Of a DNA stretch of 64,000 nucleotides, positions 17,570 through 26,667 are shown piece by piece. Origin of the DNA: Thalassomonas haliotis (GTDB lineage Bacteria; Pseudomonadota; Gammaproteobacteria; Enterobacterales; Alteromonadaceae); assembly GCF_028657945.1 (NCBI RefSeq), contig NZ_CP059693.1:5456001-5520000 (forward strand), in the 5' to 3' direction. The notes beneath the pieces are model-generated. The model searched no databases. It worked only from the letters and a program-made list of their open reading frames with translations, and was not told where the DNA came from. Both the position numbers and the translations under genes were made by a program. Position 1 is the first letter of the stretch, and each line of letters opens with the position of its first letter.

Positions 17570-18318
17570 ACTTTCCAGACTCCGTTAATTTTTAGCGCCG
17601 TGTGGATCACCCCGACATCCTGAATATCGGCAATATCGGAAGTGATGCCGCTCACCATCATTTGCTGGCCGCTTGGCGCCAATACCCTGCAAGTGCCGGT
17701 GTTTAAATCAATGCTGTCATCCACCATAAATTGAAACTTATCTCCTGAGCTATCAGGAATTTGTAAATCCGCATGGTTTAAAAAGATGTGTAACTTGTTG
17801 CGGTTAGTGTTCGCCACGGTATCCTTTGCGATAAAGACCGAGTTGTAGCTTTCATCCAGTTGCTGTTGATCAACATGGGAAAGACTTGGCACAAGAAACA
17901 CAGAAAAATCACTGTGTTCACTCACGCGTATGGTAAATTTCAATGTTGCCTGCGAGCCACCCTTTTCCAGCGTTCTGATAGGATATGGCGCAGCCAGGCG
18001 AAAATAAGTATGGGGGAATTCAACTTCACCATATTTGGCATAAAGCAGTAATTCAACCGCATCAAAATCCAGGCTCGGCGGTATGGCCATATCCACAATG
18101 CGTTGATTGGCGTCATTGGGATCTAATCGGTGATCCAGTACCTCACCGGTGATACGTTCGTTCACCAGTGAAGTTATAGTATTGTCCATGGGAGGATAGC
18201 TGCCATTGGCATCTCCCACCACAACACGGGTAAATTCAAGTGACAAGTTCAGTGCCCTGGCCTGGTTTTCACCGGCCATGCCTGAGACTAACCACAGGGA
18301 TTCGTTTTTAGATGACAT
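17566..18318 (-). CDS. Tail-collar fibre protein, cassette 3 copy 2 (250 aa)
   Basis: A 250-aa protein of the tail-collar fibre N-terminal type (FTRVVVGDANGSYPPMDNTI, LVNERITGEVLDHRLDPND, AVELLLYAKYGEVEFPHTYF) with a C-terminal GISWTQ-free beta domain. It is strongly similar to 19770-20522 at protein and DNA level. I place the start at the ATG at 18318 (MSSKNESLW), as in the paralogue, with AAGGA upstream, not the ATG at 18354. It presents the propeller encoded immediately downstream. Confidence 0.82.
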   Translation of the reverse strand: MSSKNESLWLVSGMAGENQARALNLSLEFTRVVVGDANGSYPPMDNTITSLVNERITGEVLDHRLDPNDANQRIVDMAIPPSLDFDAVELLLYAKYGEVEFPHTYFRLAAPYPIRTLEKGGSQATLKFTIRVSEHSDFSVFLVPSLSHVDQQQLDESYNSVFIAKDTVANTNRNKLHIFLNHADLQIPDSSGDKFQFMVDDSIDLNTGTCRVLAPSGQQMMVSGITSDIADIQDVGVIHTALKINGVWKV

Positions 18319-18489
18319 GAAAGAGTTGTCCTTAGAGAACAGTGAACACTGCAATGCCTGTCAAGTTGTTTACTTGACCATCACTAGTAAAGGATAAAAA
18401 AGTGATTTTTCAGTTAGCACGCAGAGAAAAATTTATAAGTTCAATGTTATTGAAACTTATATCCAGAATGCAGTATCCTGACTTTCATT

Positions 18490-19773
18490 TTATGAAAGCG
18501 AATCGGCAACGATTTTCCAGGGAACTGATTCTCCAGTTAAGTTGGGTAGAAGCTTACCCTGATTAAAAGTAGCAATTCTTGCGTGTGGGTTACCACCACC
18601 ATTAATCAAGCACATGACTTTTAACCCGTCTGACGAAACAATGAGACCATTTGGGTTATAATTCTCCGTCTTTCCTGTATTTGACATGAAAGAATCCGTC
18701 CATGTTGCCCCTGAATCGAAACTGGAAGTAACATAGACATCAGCTGTTGAAACATCCTTTCTCAACCTCAAACTAACGTGAATGGAGTTCGAAGTCTTTC
18801 CAATGGCAATTTGCCCCAAAGTGAAACCGAGCGAATAGACAGATTGGTCATAATTAAAAATAGCAGGAGTAACAACCTTCCATGTTTCACCAGTATCCGT
18901 CGAAATTTGCATAACACCGGTATAATTATTGGCAACAACTATGGTACTGCCATCCGGCCCTACCGCAATTTGATAAGAGCTTTCAGCGCCCGCTACTACC
19001 TGGGGGTCAAGTGTAATACTGTTAAACATCGAGCCACCATCTTTGCTGAGCTCAATACGGTCATAACCTTGAAGGTGTAAGGCAATGGTTAATAAATCCC
19101 GGCTCGCTTTCATTCTGACATTGGGGGCATCAACCAATGTTTTATGCAATTGAAATGATTCTCCGCTATCAACGGATTTATGAAGCTCAACTGATGCGGT
19201 ATCTGGATTGCGAAATGAAATTAAAATTTCGCTACCATCAGCATTTCCTTCACAACCGTTAATTTTTGAAAAGTACGGCCCGTCGGTAAATATCATTTCT
19301 TTTCTGGCGTCGAAGGTAACCCCGCCATCGGTTGACCTTTGCCATTGAATATAATTATCTCCGACTGAATCACCAATAATTAATACATTCAAACCGTCAT
19401 CCGACATTGTTAGGCCGTGTACTTTTCGGTTAGTACCAGTAAAAGCCAAATCCGAAGTTAGCCATGCTTTACCATCCCAGTAACTGTAATCATCAGTACC
19501 ATAATATGATTTTATTGTTGCCGCCCTATTAACATCTAAGTTTCCGTCCAAGTCATACGTCTCCATATTTCCAGTCCCGGAACTGAAGGCAAAGCCTGGA
19601 GACACAGAATCAGCGATTGTTGCTGCCAATAACGGATATTCTCCGGCGTCCACTTCTGAGCCATCAGGTATCAGGAGTCGCTTTCCATCATCAAGCATGG
19701 TTCTGCTAGTGACAATATAATCGCCAATTTCAAACACTCCACCGCCGTTTGTTTTTACATCTGTTTCAATCAT
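18490..19773 (-). CDS. Asp-box (BNR) beta-propeller tail fibre, copy 1 (427 aa)
   Basis: A 427-aa protein with Asp-box-like motifs RSTDGGVTF, KSVDSGESF, LSKDGGSMF, STDTGETW and SSFDSGATW, so again a propeller, but with a sequence very different from the second copy. The N-terminus (FEIGDYIVTSRTMLDDGKRL) resembles that of the other copy in layout. I prefer the ATG at 19773, which overlaps the collar stop (ATGA), over the TTG at 19782. It likely forms the receptor-binding tip paired with 19770-20522. Confidence 0.72.
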   Translation of the reverse strand: MIETDVKTNGGGVFEIGDYIVTSRTMLDDGKRLLIPDGSEVDAGEYPLLAATIADSVSPGFAFSSGTGNMETYDLDGNLDVNRAATIKSYYGTDDYSYWDGKAWLTSDLAFTGTNRKVHGLTMSDDGLNVLIIGDSVGDNYIQWQRSTDGGVTFDARKEMIFTDGPYFSKINGCEGNADGSEILISFRNPDTASVELHKSVDSGESFQLHKTLVDAPNVRMKASRDLLTIALHLQGYDRIELSKDGGSMFNSITLDPQVVAGAESSYQIAVGPDGSTIVVANNYTGVMQISTDTGETWKVVTPAIFNYDQSVYSLGFTLGQIAIGKTSNSIHVSLRLRKDVSTADVYVTSSFDSGATWTDSFMSNTGKTENYNPNGLIVSSDGLKVMCLINGGGNPHARIATFNQGKLLPNLTGESVPWKIVADSLS

Positions 19774-20522
19774 ATTTTCCAAATCCCATTAACCTTTACC
19801 ACATGGTGAACAATCCCGGAATCTTTGAGATTGGCGATATCCGACATTACCCCGTTAACAGATACTTTCTGCCCTGATGGTGCGAATAACCGACATTTTC
19901 CAGAGGTTAAATCAACACTGTCATCGACCATCAGCCGGAACGATGTGCCGCTATCATGGGGAATTTTCAGATCGGCATGCCCGGTAAAAATATGTAATTT
20001 ATTACTTGTAGTAACAGCTTCGCTCTCATTAGCAACAATAGTTACCGTCTGAGTATCCGCTAACTGGGCAGTAGTCAAATAAGTCAAATTAGGAGATATA
20101 CTGACACTAAAATCAGAGTACTGGCTCACCCGAATTGTATATTTCAGTTTAAGCTGGGAGCCACCGTTTTCTATGGTACGTACCGGAAAAGGGGCCGCCA
20201 GGCGAAAATAAGTATGGGCAAATTCGGTTTCACCATATTTGGCATACAACAAAAGCTCTATCGCTTCAAAATCCAGGCTGGGCGGAATGCTCATCTCAAT
20301 AATACGTTGATTGGCATTGCCGGGATCTAACTTGTGGGTCAATATTTCTCCGGTAAGTCTTTCATTAACCAGGGCAGTTAACGCGCTATCTAAAGGGGGA
20401 TAGTTACCGTTGGCATCTCCCACGACAACCCGGGTAAATTCAAGCGGTTGGTTTAACGTTCTGGCCTGGTTTTCCCCCGCCATACCTGAGGCTAACCACA
20501 GGGATTCATTTTTAGATGACAT
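19770..20522 (-). CDS. Tail-collar fibre protein, cassette 3 copy 1 (250 aa)
   Basis: A 250-aa paralogue of 17566-18318 (FTRVVVGDANGNYPPLDSAL, LTGEILTHKLDPGNANQRII, IELLLYAKYGETEFAHTYF). It attaches to the baseplate through the collar-type N-terminal domain and probably carries the propeller protein encoded next. The gene starts about 80 bp after the I3 stop. The duplicated collar plus propeller pair suggests a tandem duplication followed by divergence of the tip. Confidence 0.82.
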   Translation of the reverse strand: MSSKNESLWLASGMAGENQARTLNQPLEFTRVVVGDANGNYPPLDSALTALVNERLTGEILTHKLDPGNANQRIIEMSIPPSLDFEAIELLLYAKYGETEFAHTYFRLAAPFPVRTIENGGSQLKLKYTIRVSQYSDFSVSISPNLTYLTTAQLADTQTVTIVANESEAVTTSNKLHIFTGHADLKIPHDSGTSFRLMVDDSVDLTSGKCRLFAPSGQKVSVNGVMSDIANLKDSGIVHHVVKVNGIWKI

Positions 20523-20603
20523 TATCTATCAGTCCTGTACTTCGGTTATCATTAATTGTATTTTCATTGATTTGGCTTCGTGGCCATTGATGCATTTATA
20601 CTT

Positions 20604-21269
20604 TTAGCTAGCCACATAGGGTTCACCCTCTATCCGGCAATGTACCTGCAAACTGCCACAGCGAAAATGGCTCGAGTCGACACCGTCGAGCACAGGCTCA
20701 AACGGTTTCCCGTCCACTTCTCCGACAAGCTGTAACGCCCCCGCCTGATAGTAGTCTCCCGGAGCACTTAAATTCATGGTCAGGGTATAATGGCTTGAAC
20801 CGCGTTTATTGCTGGTGATGGATTCATGTACCGTGTCTATCAGCTCATCGGTGATCCCCTGCTCCGACACGTAGACATCTACGGTAAAGGTACCGGGCGT
20901 AGTATTAGGCTCCACTTCAAACCACTCATGGATTTCGGTTTCCAGTTTTAACGGCTGCAGTGCTTTTTCGATAGCATAACGGGTGCCCTGGTAGCTATGT
21001 ACCTCGAAAGAATTGGCTATCACGCCGCGCCGGGTTTGCTCCGGCCAGCTATCATCCCAGTTCTTTACGCCGTTGGCCCAGGCAAGCCAGGGCAACAAAT
21101 GTTCGGGACAAGACTCAGGTTGCCAAAGCTTGGTTATTCCAACGGGCAGGTTATCGGCGCTGAAACCACTATTCATGACCTGCTCCAGCTGGTAGCCAAG
21201 CTCGCTGGTATTTGCGGGTAAGCCGCTGGCATTTAAGGTGCTGCCTCCGGATAAATTAAGATCAGCCAT
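20604..21269 (-). CDS. Phage tail protein I, copy 3 (221 aa)
   Basis: A 221-aa gpI-family wedge protein: ITKLWQPESCPEHLLPWLAW, WDDSWPEQTRRGVIANSFEV, YQGTRYAIEKALQPL. It overlaps J3 by 8 bp. It is closest in layout to copy 1 but lacks that copy's long C-terminal tail. It should link the J3 protein to the collar proteins downstream. Confidence 0.88.
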   Translation of the reverse strand: MADLNLSGGSTLNASGLPANTSELGYQLEQVMNSGFSADNLPVGITKLWQPESCPEHLLPWLAWANGVKNWDDSWPEQTRRGVIANSFEVHSYQGTRYAIEKALQPLKLETEIHEWFEVEPNTTPGTFTVDVYVSEQGITDELIDTVHESITSNKRGSSHYTLTMNLSAPGDYYQAGALQLVGEVDGKPFEPVLDGVDSSHFRCGSLQVHCRIEGEPYVAS

Positions 21270-22215
21270 TACTTGCCTCGGTCAAAATAATGTCGCTGCA
21301 ATAAGCGATCTGATCACTGGCTACCTGGATATCCTGTGTCGGTTGAAGTAAGTTAACACTATCAACTCCCACTTGGTTCAGTGCGGTATATATGCCTAAC
21401 AAGGTCACTTTTTTCCCTAATATTTGATTTTCACGGGTATAAGCGGCCAAAGCCTCATTAACCAGGGCCAAAGTGTTTTCTTTACCCGGCCCGGCTAGCA
21501 ACGAGATCTCTGCCTGGATCTGATAGCTTTGAACCCCGGCACTTTTAATGGTAAGACGATCCCCCAGCGGCCGGACGCCATAAACAGGGTTTTCACTGTC
21601 AGCTGTCACCAATAAGCTTGAGCCATCATCACTGAGACCAAAATAATTACGTACCTTAATGAGCAAGTCATCACTGGCACTGCCATCAGTGTTTTCCTTA
21701 CTCAGAATAGTCAGCACAATGTCGCTCGGCTGCGGGCTGACCACATCGGCATCCGCCACCCGGTTATCGGCACTTAAGGCATGAAAAATATAACTGTTTT
21801 CACTGCCTGCGGTATTAAGGCCGTTAAAGGCCATCTGGATACGGCGGCGATAGCTGGTATCGTCTTCAAGGATTTGTGGCGTCACCGGTGTGGTAGTTTC
21901 ATCCGGCACTTGCACCACCAGGCGCGCAACATTATAGCGTGCGCCGATATTATCGAGATCATTGCCTGTGGCCGAAGCCAGCATATTGGCGCGGGTGGCA
22001 TCATTGATTTGTGCCCGCAACAACAATTCGCGATAAGCAAAGCTTTGCAGCAATAGCGCCATAGGTTCGGATTCGAGCGCGAGTACCTCTTGATAATCCG
22101 GGTTTATCGCCAGCAGCTGATCTTTAAGCTGCTGGTAAATATTTTCAAAATCGAGCGCCTCAATAATATCGGGCACAGGCACCTGGGACAGGTCCAATAA
22201 ATTATAAGCTGACAT
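21262..22215 (-). CDS. Baseplate J family protein, copy 3 (317 aa)
   Basis: A 317-aa gpJ-like wedge protein: DLSQVPVPDIIEALDFE, YRELLLRAQINDATRANML, LDNIGARYNVARLVV, YRRRIQMAFNGLNTAGSE. It is the nearest relative of copy 1; both share the extra FGLSDDGS segment near residue 190. First gene of the operon behind promoter E4. Confidence 0.9.
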   Translation of the reverse strand: MSAYNLLDLSQVPVPDIIEALDFENIYQQLKDQLLAINPDYQEVLALESEPMALLLQSFAYRELLLRAQINDATRANMLASATGNDLDNIGARYNVARLVVQVPDETTTPVTPQILEDDTSYRRRIQMAFNGLNTAGSENSYIFHALSADNRVADADVVSPQPSDIVLTILSKENTDGSASDDLLIKVRNYFGLSDDGSSLLVTADSENPVYGVRPLGDRLTIKSAGVQSYQIQAEISLLAGPGKENTLALVNEALAAYTRENQILGKKVTLLGIYTALNQVGVDSVNLLQPTQDIQVASDQIAYCSDIILTEASNG

Positions 22216-22425
22216 AAACTTCTTTTACTTTTTTAACTTAAAGGGGAGGAAAATGCGTTGGATACCTTCCGGTTAGTGCCCTGTTTACCGGTATACAAAA
22301 ACAATGCGAAAAATAACAACAAGAGGCTTTAAGGGCAGGCCATTCATTTCAATATCAATAAGCTTGCTTTAGAGGGAACCCCAACATAGCAAAATGCCCC
22401 CTGCTGTAATAACCAGAGTAGCTAA

Positions 22426-22467
22426 ATGATACGCTTTTATCCGGCAAACAACAGGTCAAATTCGACC
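22426..22467 (-). promoter_or_regulatory. Shared tail-regulon promoter E4
   Basis: Minus strand: dyad GGTCGAATTTGACC (22454-22467, arms GGTC/GACC), 22 nt ending ATAAAAGCG, then TATCAT (22426-22431). It drives J3, I3, two collar/propeller pairs and DUF1353. The 22216-22425 leader contains only weak hairpins that I would not call terminators. Confidence 0.8.
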
Positions 22468-22517
22468 GCTATTGCCGGAACAAAAGCACCGCTCACTTAG
22501 CTAAAGCCGGGAGGATA

Positions 22518-22961
22518 TCAGGATGCTTCAGCAATCAACTGGTTTACCGCAGTGGCCCTGCTTTCAATGTCTTGCATAACAATACCTACGCCCTTGGTTT
22601 GATAGGGCAGCTTCACTTCCTGGCTATCAACTTTGGCAACAAAGCCTGCCAACAGCGTGTTTAACTCCGCAGCGGCGGCACGTACCTGCGCTAACGACTC
22701 TGCCGTGCTTAATTGTGCGCTCAATTTAGCCACCTGATAAAGCAGGATATGCATGCCATCCGTTGCCGTGCCCAGTAAAGATTCGCTATCACCGGCATTA
22801 ACGGTAATTTCATCTCTCAGGGAAGTCCTTTGCTCTTCGGCAGTACAGATCAGCTCGAACTCGGCATTAACTTCGTCGTGCTGATAAACGTCAATGCCCG
22901 GAAATTGTGCTGCCGGACCATCAAATTCAACGATACCGGTAGTTTTATTAATAAGTTTCAT
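22518..22961 (-). CDS. Fibre-associated protein of cassette 4 (147 aa)
   Basis: A 147-aa acidic, largely helical protein (MKLINKTTGIVEFDG at the start, Ala/Leu-rich helices afterwards). It lies 2 nt after the fibre gene 22964-23698, in the place occupied by the assembly chaperone in cassette 1. That makes a fibre chaperone likely by position, although the chaperone signature seen at 10081-10407 is absent. Confidence 0.55.
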   Translation of the reverse strand: MKLINKTTGIVEFDGPAAQFPGIDVYQHDEVNAEFELICTAEEQRTSLRDEITVNAGDSESLLGTATDGMHILLYQVAKLSAQLSTAESLAQVRAAAAELNTLLAGFVAKVDSQEVKLPYQTKGVGIVMQDIESRATAVNQLIAEAS

Positions 22962-22963
22962 GA

Positions 22964-23698
22964 TTAAGCCTCCTTCTGATAACCATGGTGAATAAGCCAG
23001 AATCCTTTGACCTGTATAGGGTATGGCCCTAAATTAATCACCCTGACCGTGGAAAAACCCACGGGAAAGCCGGCGGTTTCATTCTCATGTAAGGCAATCA
23101 AGTCATCATAATTGGTTACCCCATAAGACTGCCCCTTGATTTCCCGGTTGGCATTGATGCTTTTATTGAAAAATGTCCGCGGTTGTGCGTAATTCGGCGT
23201 CGGATCACCTGTAGTTATCCATTTGTGGTGCGCACCGATGGAGTTCATCAGCACGGCTATCCGGTTTACCGGCTTCGGCGACGGGTGCGGAGCCGTACCC
23301 ACAGAAATATTGGCATAAACCGATTTTCGCCCGGTAAATTGTGTCGGCGACGGCTCGGAATACCAGTTGGTCACGCCCGGCGTCTTCGAATAAATATCGG
23401 CATAATAGTTGACCGCCCCTTCGCCATCTTGCGGCGCATAATCTTCAGCGGCACTAAAACTGAAAGCTTCGGCCTCTTCAAGGGTACTAAACCTTGGTGG
23501 AATACTGATATAACTGTCACTGTGATCTAACAGGGTATCCGTTAAACTAAACCCGACATGACGGGTGTCCAGCCATTGTTGAAACTGGCCTTCGGCTTGC
23601 GCAACCCTTTGGTCAATTCCCTGTATCTTATTATCCACCACCCCGGTCAGGTTATTCGACGCCTGTACCAGGTCGGCAATATCTTGCTCTAAAGCCAT
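22964..23698 (-). CDS. Tail fibre protein, cassette 4 (244 aa)
   Basis: A 244-aa protein with an N-terminal helical anchor like that of the cassette 1 fibre (MALEQDIADLVQASNNLTGV) and an unrelated beta-rich C-terminal domain ending in KGFWLIHHGYQKEA. The order collar, fibre, small partner matches cassette 1. Probably a receptor-binding fibre with different specificity. Confidence 0.7.
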   Translation of the reverse strand: MALEQDIADLVQASNNLTGVVDNKIQGIDQRVAQAEGQFQQWLDTRHVGFSLTDTLLDHSDSYISIPPRFSTLEEAEAFSFSAAEDYAPQDGEGAVNYYADIYSKTPGVTNWYSEPSPTQFTGRKSVYANISVGTAPHPSPKPVNRIAVLMNSIGAHHKWITTGDPTPNYAQPRTFFNKSINANREIKGQSYGVTNYDDLIALHENETAGFPVGFSTVRVINLGPYPIQVKGFWLIHHGYQKEA

Positions 23699-23756
23699 AT
23701 CCTTATCCTTTTAAATATTAATGAGTACTTGTGTGAAGTTAAATGAAGTGAACCGG

Positions 23757-24281
23757 TTAAATCAGCCCGGCATCCTGCAATAAAAATGAATGTTTTACGT
23801 GACGGTACATATTGCTGATTTGCGCCGTCGCCATTTTCGCCAGTTCAGGGGCAATTAAAATATTCAAATCCACCCCCTGATCGATAATATTCACCGAGCC
23901 CGCCGGCACCCCGGAAAGTGCCAAATCAAAAGCCAGCAATAAATCCACTTCCGGCGATTTATAGGCCAAGGTTTTATCCGGCTCCGAATACACAGCCAAC
24001 AAAGTGCCGTCATCGAGATAAAAACCGACTTCCCGTACCCAGAAGGTGTTGTTGCTATCGTCGATAACACTCATATGAAGCTGGGTCGGACTCACTAAAG
24101 TGCCGCTGCTGATATTGATGCGATTTTTTTCACTACTTAATGCCGTGCGGTTTTGCTGCGGCGTATAGGCCGAATCGCCTAAAGCGATGGCACTAATGCT
24201 GGCCTGCAGGCCATTACTTTGGGCGTTAAATAACGCCTGTAATCCGGCCTCGGTAATGGTAGGTGTTAATATGGTACTCAC
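23757..24281 (-). CDS. Phage tail-collar fibre protein, cassette 4 (174 aa)
   Basis: A 174-aa protein, same length as the cassette 1 collar protein and same family: ITEAGLQALFNAQSNGLQAS, LGDSAYTPQQNRTALSSEKN, VREVGFYLDDGTLLAVYSEP. The DUF3751-type domain attaches fibres to tail protein I. It starts about 100 bp after the I4 stop. Confidence 0.86.
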   Translation of the reverse strand: MSTILTPTITEAGLQALFNAQSNGLQASISAIALGDSAYTPQQNRTALSSEKNRINISSGTLVSPTQLHMSVIDDSNNTFWVREVGFYLDDGTLLAVYSEPDKTLAYKSPEVDLLLAFDLALSGVPAGSVNIIDQGVDLNILIAPELAKMATAQISNMYRHVKHSFLLQDAGLI

Positions 24282-24385
24282 CTGATTTCCTCCCTCTATT
24301 TCCTTATAAAAAAGTGCTTTTAAATAAAGTATTAAAAACGCCTGATGAAATATTTGATTAAAACACCGAAATATCTGCTCAGCGC

Positions 24386-25066
24386 TTAGCGCAAATAAAA
24401 ACGGCCAACGACATAACGCTTTTTATTCAAATGCAGCTGGGCCGCTAACGTGCCGAGACTTGCCGGTACCTGTACCGGTTTGGTTTCATTGCTTAGCCGC
24501 CTGCTTTGCAGCCAGCCACCGCTGGCAGTGCCCAAACGGATATTGCCGTTGATTTTGGCTCCCACCAGAAAGTCAAAATGCGAACGGGCCGGCTTCACCT
24601 TGTTGGTCACCCGGTTTATGGCATCATAAAGCGCCTGATCTAATACCACGGCGTTGCTGCTATAGGCCTGGGCATTCACCCAGGCAATAAAAACAAAGGT
24701 ATGGGGGTTAGTGCTATGAATGGGCGCCAGGGTGAGATCAACATCCTGCTCAAACCATTCGATAAACTCCAGGCTAACCCCTAACCCCGACAGCGCCCGT
24801 TTGACACTGCCGACCGTGCCTTTAACCTTATGCACCGCCGCAGACTGTTTGATCATATTGCGCTTGGTTTGCTCGCTCCACCCTTCGTCCCATTCATCAA
24901 GGGATAACGACCAGGCCAGCCAGGGTAAAAGAGATGCCGGGCAGGTATCCGGGTGCCATTGCTGGGCAATCGCCAATTCCAGACGGGTGCCTTGTGACAT
25001 AACCCCTTCAATTGCCCGCTCTTGTGGCGTGCTGTTTATCGGCAACAAACTCGCGGTATCATCCAT
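24386..25066 (-). CDS. Phage tail protein I, copy 4 (226 aa)
   Basis: A 226-aa gpI-family wedge protein: LAIAQQWHPDTCPASLLPWL, WDEGWSEQTKRNMIKQSAAV, VKGTVGSVKRALSGLGV. This copy looks most like the classical P2 gpI. It overlaps J4 by 8 bp, the same spacing as copies 1 and 3. Confidence 0.9.
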   Translation of the reverse strand: MDDTASLLPINSTPQERAIEGVMSQGTRLELAIAQQWHPDTCPASLLPWLAWSLSLDEWDEGWSEQTKRNMIKQSAAVHKVKGTVGSVKRALSGLGVSLEFIEWFEQDVDLTLAPIHSTNPHTFVFIAWVNAQAYSSNAVVLDQALYDAINRVTNKVKPARSHFDFLVGAKINGNIRLGTASGGWLQSRRLSNETKPVQVPASLGTLAAQLHLNKKRYVVGRFYLR

Positions 25067-25964
25067 AACTTGCTCCAGTCACCAGGTTAATACCGGTGCA
25101 ATAAGCGGCCTCGTCCGCCGCCACGTCAATATCGGTTATCGGACTTTGTAAAAGCACCTTTTTCACTCCCGGCTGATGCAGGGCGGCAAAGATCCCCGAC
25201 TGGGTAATTTCATTGCCTAAAGTTTGCTCTTCATCTAAATAACGTCTCAGGGCTTCCTTGGCCTGCTGCGCGACAAGTGCTTTATCCGGACCGCTATGAA
25301 ATAACAGTTCGGCATCTACTTGATAATGTTTAATACTTGCCGCCTTAACGATAACGCGATCTGTTAACGGCCGGATATCATCATGGGTCAGGGTTTCGGT
25401 GATCTGCGCCAATAATGCTTTATCCGGGGTGCCATCGGCCAAAGTGCTGAGCACGGCGATATGCACTTCCCCGGGCAAGGGACTGGAGATGGCGACATCT
25501 TTTACCTCGGTAGAGACTGCCAAAGCATGGTATTTATAAGCCCCCGAAGGTCCTGCGGTGCTGTAACCTTCCAGCGAAAATGGAATACGTTGCCGCAGCC
25601 TTTCATCAGACTCCATTACCGCTTCCGCCGGGGGATTCGCCCCGGGATCGGCCGGGGTGATCACCAGGCGTTCAACGCCAAATAACGCCGCCAGGTGATC
25701 TAAATTCGTGCCCCCGGCATAAGCGACCATCACCGCCCGCGAGGCTTCATTGATGCGCTCGCGCAACAATAATTCCCGGTAGGCGGCAATTTCCAAGACC
25801 TTAAAAACAGGATCGGACTCCACCATGGCATCAAATTCCGGCATCCGGTTTTTCAGATCGGTAGTCATATTGGCGAGAATATCTTCATAATCCAGCGACT
25901 CAATGATCTCAGGGGGCGGCAACAAAGACAGGTTGATCGCATTGTTTGTTGGAGAAAAATTCAT
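25059..25964 (-). CDS. Baseplate J family protein, copy 4 (301 aa)
   Basis: A 301-aa protein, the usual gpJ length, with LLPPPEIIESLDYEDILANM, YRELLLRERINEASRAVM, LDHLAALFGVERLVI, RLRQRIPFSLEGYSTAGP, ITQSGIFAALHQPGVKKV. It resembles classical P2 gpJ more than copies 1-3 do. It begins 130 bp downstream of the lysis operon with no E-type promoter between, so it is probably transcribed from E5 through the lysis genes. Confidence 0.92.
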   Translation of the reverse strand: MNFSPTNNAINLSLLPPPEIIESLDYEDILANMTTDLKNRMPEFDAMVESDPVFKVLEIAAYRELLLRERINEASRAVMVAYAGGTNLDHLAALFGVERLVITPADPGANPPAEAVMESDERLRQRIPFSLEGYSTAGPSGAYKYHALAVSTEVKDVAISSPLPGEVHIAVLSTLADGTPDKALLAQITETLTHDDIRPLTDRVIVKAASIKHYQVDAELLFHSGPDKALVAQQAKEALRRYLDEEQTLGNEITQSGIFAALHQPGVKKVLLQSPITDIDVAADEAAYCTGINLVTGASYG

Positions 25965-26094
25965 GGGTGAGAACTCACAGGTTACAGCCTGAAAATGAGG
26001 CTTATGTTAAGGTTCACGCAGGACTTATGTGCAAAAAGTTATGCCGATAGGGGATATCCGTATCACCTGCAACTAAGGAGAAAAAAGATCTGAG

Positions 26095-26337
26095 TTATAA
26101 CTTACGGCCGCTAAGCAGGGTATCGAGCTTTTTATCAATAGAGTCCAGACGCTTTTCGATCCTTTTTTGATCTTCATTACGTATCTGTTTAAGGTGCTGG
26201 ATCTCTTGCGAGTTGGTATTAATACGCTTATCCAGTCCGCTCAAATATAAAATCCCGGTTACCAGCAAAGTGACTGTGGTAATGATATGGGCCAGGTTAA
26301 GTTCTTTTTTCAAATGCCAGTGTTCTTCCTGGTTCAT
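26095..26337 (-). CDS. Membrane-anchored coiled-coil protein of the lysis operon (80 aa)
   Basis: An 80-aa protein with one membrane segment (about residues 18-34, IITTVTLLVTGILYLSG), then a highly charged coiled coil to the end. This N-in topology with a coiled-coil tail resembles a small inner-membrane spanin or a holin accessory protein, but no family is recognised. Its ATG overlaps the stop of the preceding mini-ORF (TAATG). Its first residues (MNQEE) are the ones copied into each 110-bp repeat unit. Confidence 0.65.
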   Translation of the reverse strand: MNQEEHWHLKKELNLAHIITTVTLLVTGILYLSGLDKRINTNSQEIQHLKQIRNEDQKRIEKRLDSIDKKLDTLLSGRKL

Positions 26338-26447
26338 TAAACAACCCCCTTAATATTCTCTGCGGTTGTAGATTCAACTAAGCCTGTTGTGCTTAATCCC
26401 CTCATCAACGCCATATTCAAATGGCTCATTGGTTTTTCCTGGTTCAT
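26337..26447 (-). CDS. Coupled mini-ORF A (36 aa)
   Basis: The unit begins MNQEKPMSHLNMALM and ends ENIKGVV. Its start overlaps the stop of ORF B and its stop overlaps the start of the 80-aa gene, both as TAATG. The end codes AAGGGGG seven bases before the next ATG, so the C-terminus doubles as ribosome site. It reads like the first residues of the 80-aa gene fused to the end of ORF E. Confidence 0.55.
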   Translation of the reverse strand: MNQEKPMSHLNMALMRGLSTTGLVESTTAENIKGVV

Positions 26448-26557
26448 TAAACAACCCCCTTAATATGCTTTGCGGTTGCTAATACAACTAAGTAAGGTGT
26501 CGTTACCCTTCTTACCTGCCCCTTATTCAAATGGCTAATAGGTTCTTCCTGGTTCAT
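26447..26557 (-). CDS. Coupled mini-ORF B (36 aa)
   Basis: The unit begins MNQEEPISHLNKGQV and ends KHIKGVV. It starts in an ATGA overlap with ORF C and stops in a TAATG overlap with ORF A. It is nearly identical to ORF C, including VTTPYLVVLATA, and differs in the middle from the A/D type. Confidence 0.55.
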   Translation of the reverse strand: MNQEEPISHLNKGQVRRVTTPYLVVLATAKHIKGVV

Positions 26558-26667
26558 TCAACAACCCCCTTAATATGCTCTGCGGTTGCTAATACAACTA
26601 AGTAAGGTGTCGTTACCCTTCTTACCTGCCCCTTATTCAAATGGCTAATAGGTTCTTCCTGGTTCAT
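26554..26667 (-). CDS. Coupled mini-ORF C (37 aa)
   Basis: The unit begins MNQEEPISHLNKGQV and ends EHIKGVVE. ATGA overlaps occur at both ends (with ORF D upstream and ORF B downstream). Near-duplicate of ORF B. Confidence 0.55.
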   Translation of the reverse strand: MNQEEPISHLNKGQVRRVTTPYLVVLATAEHIKGVVE

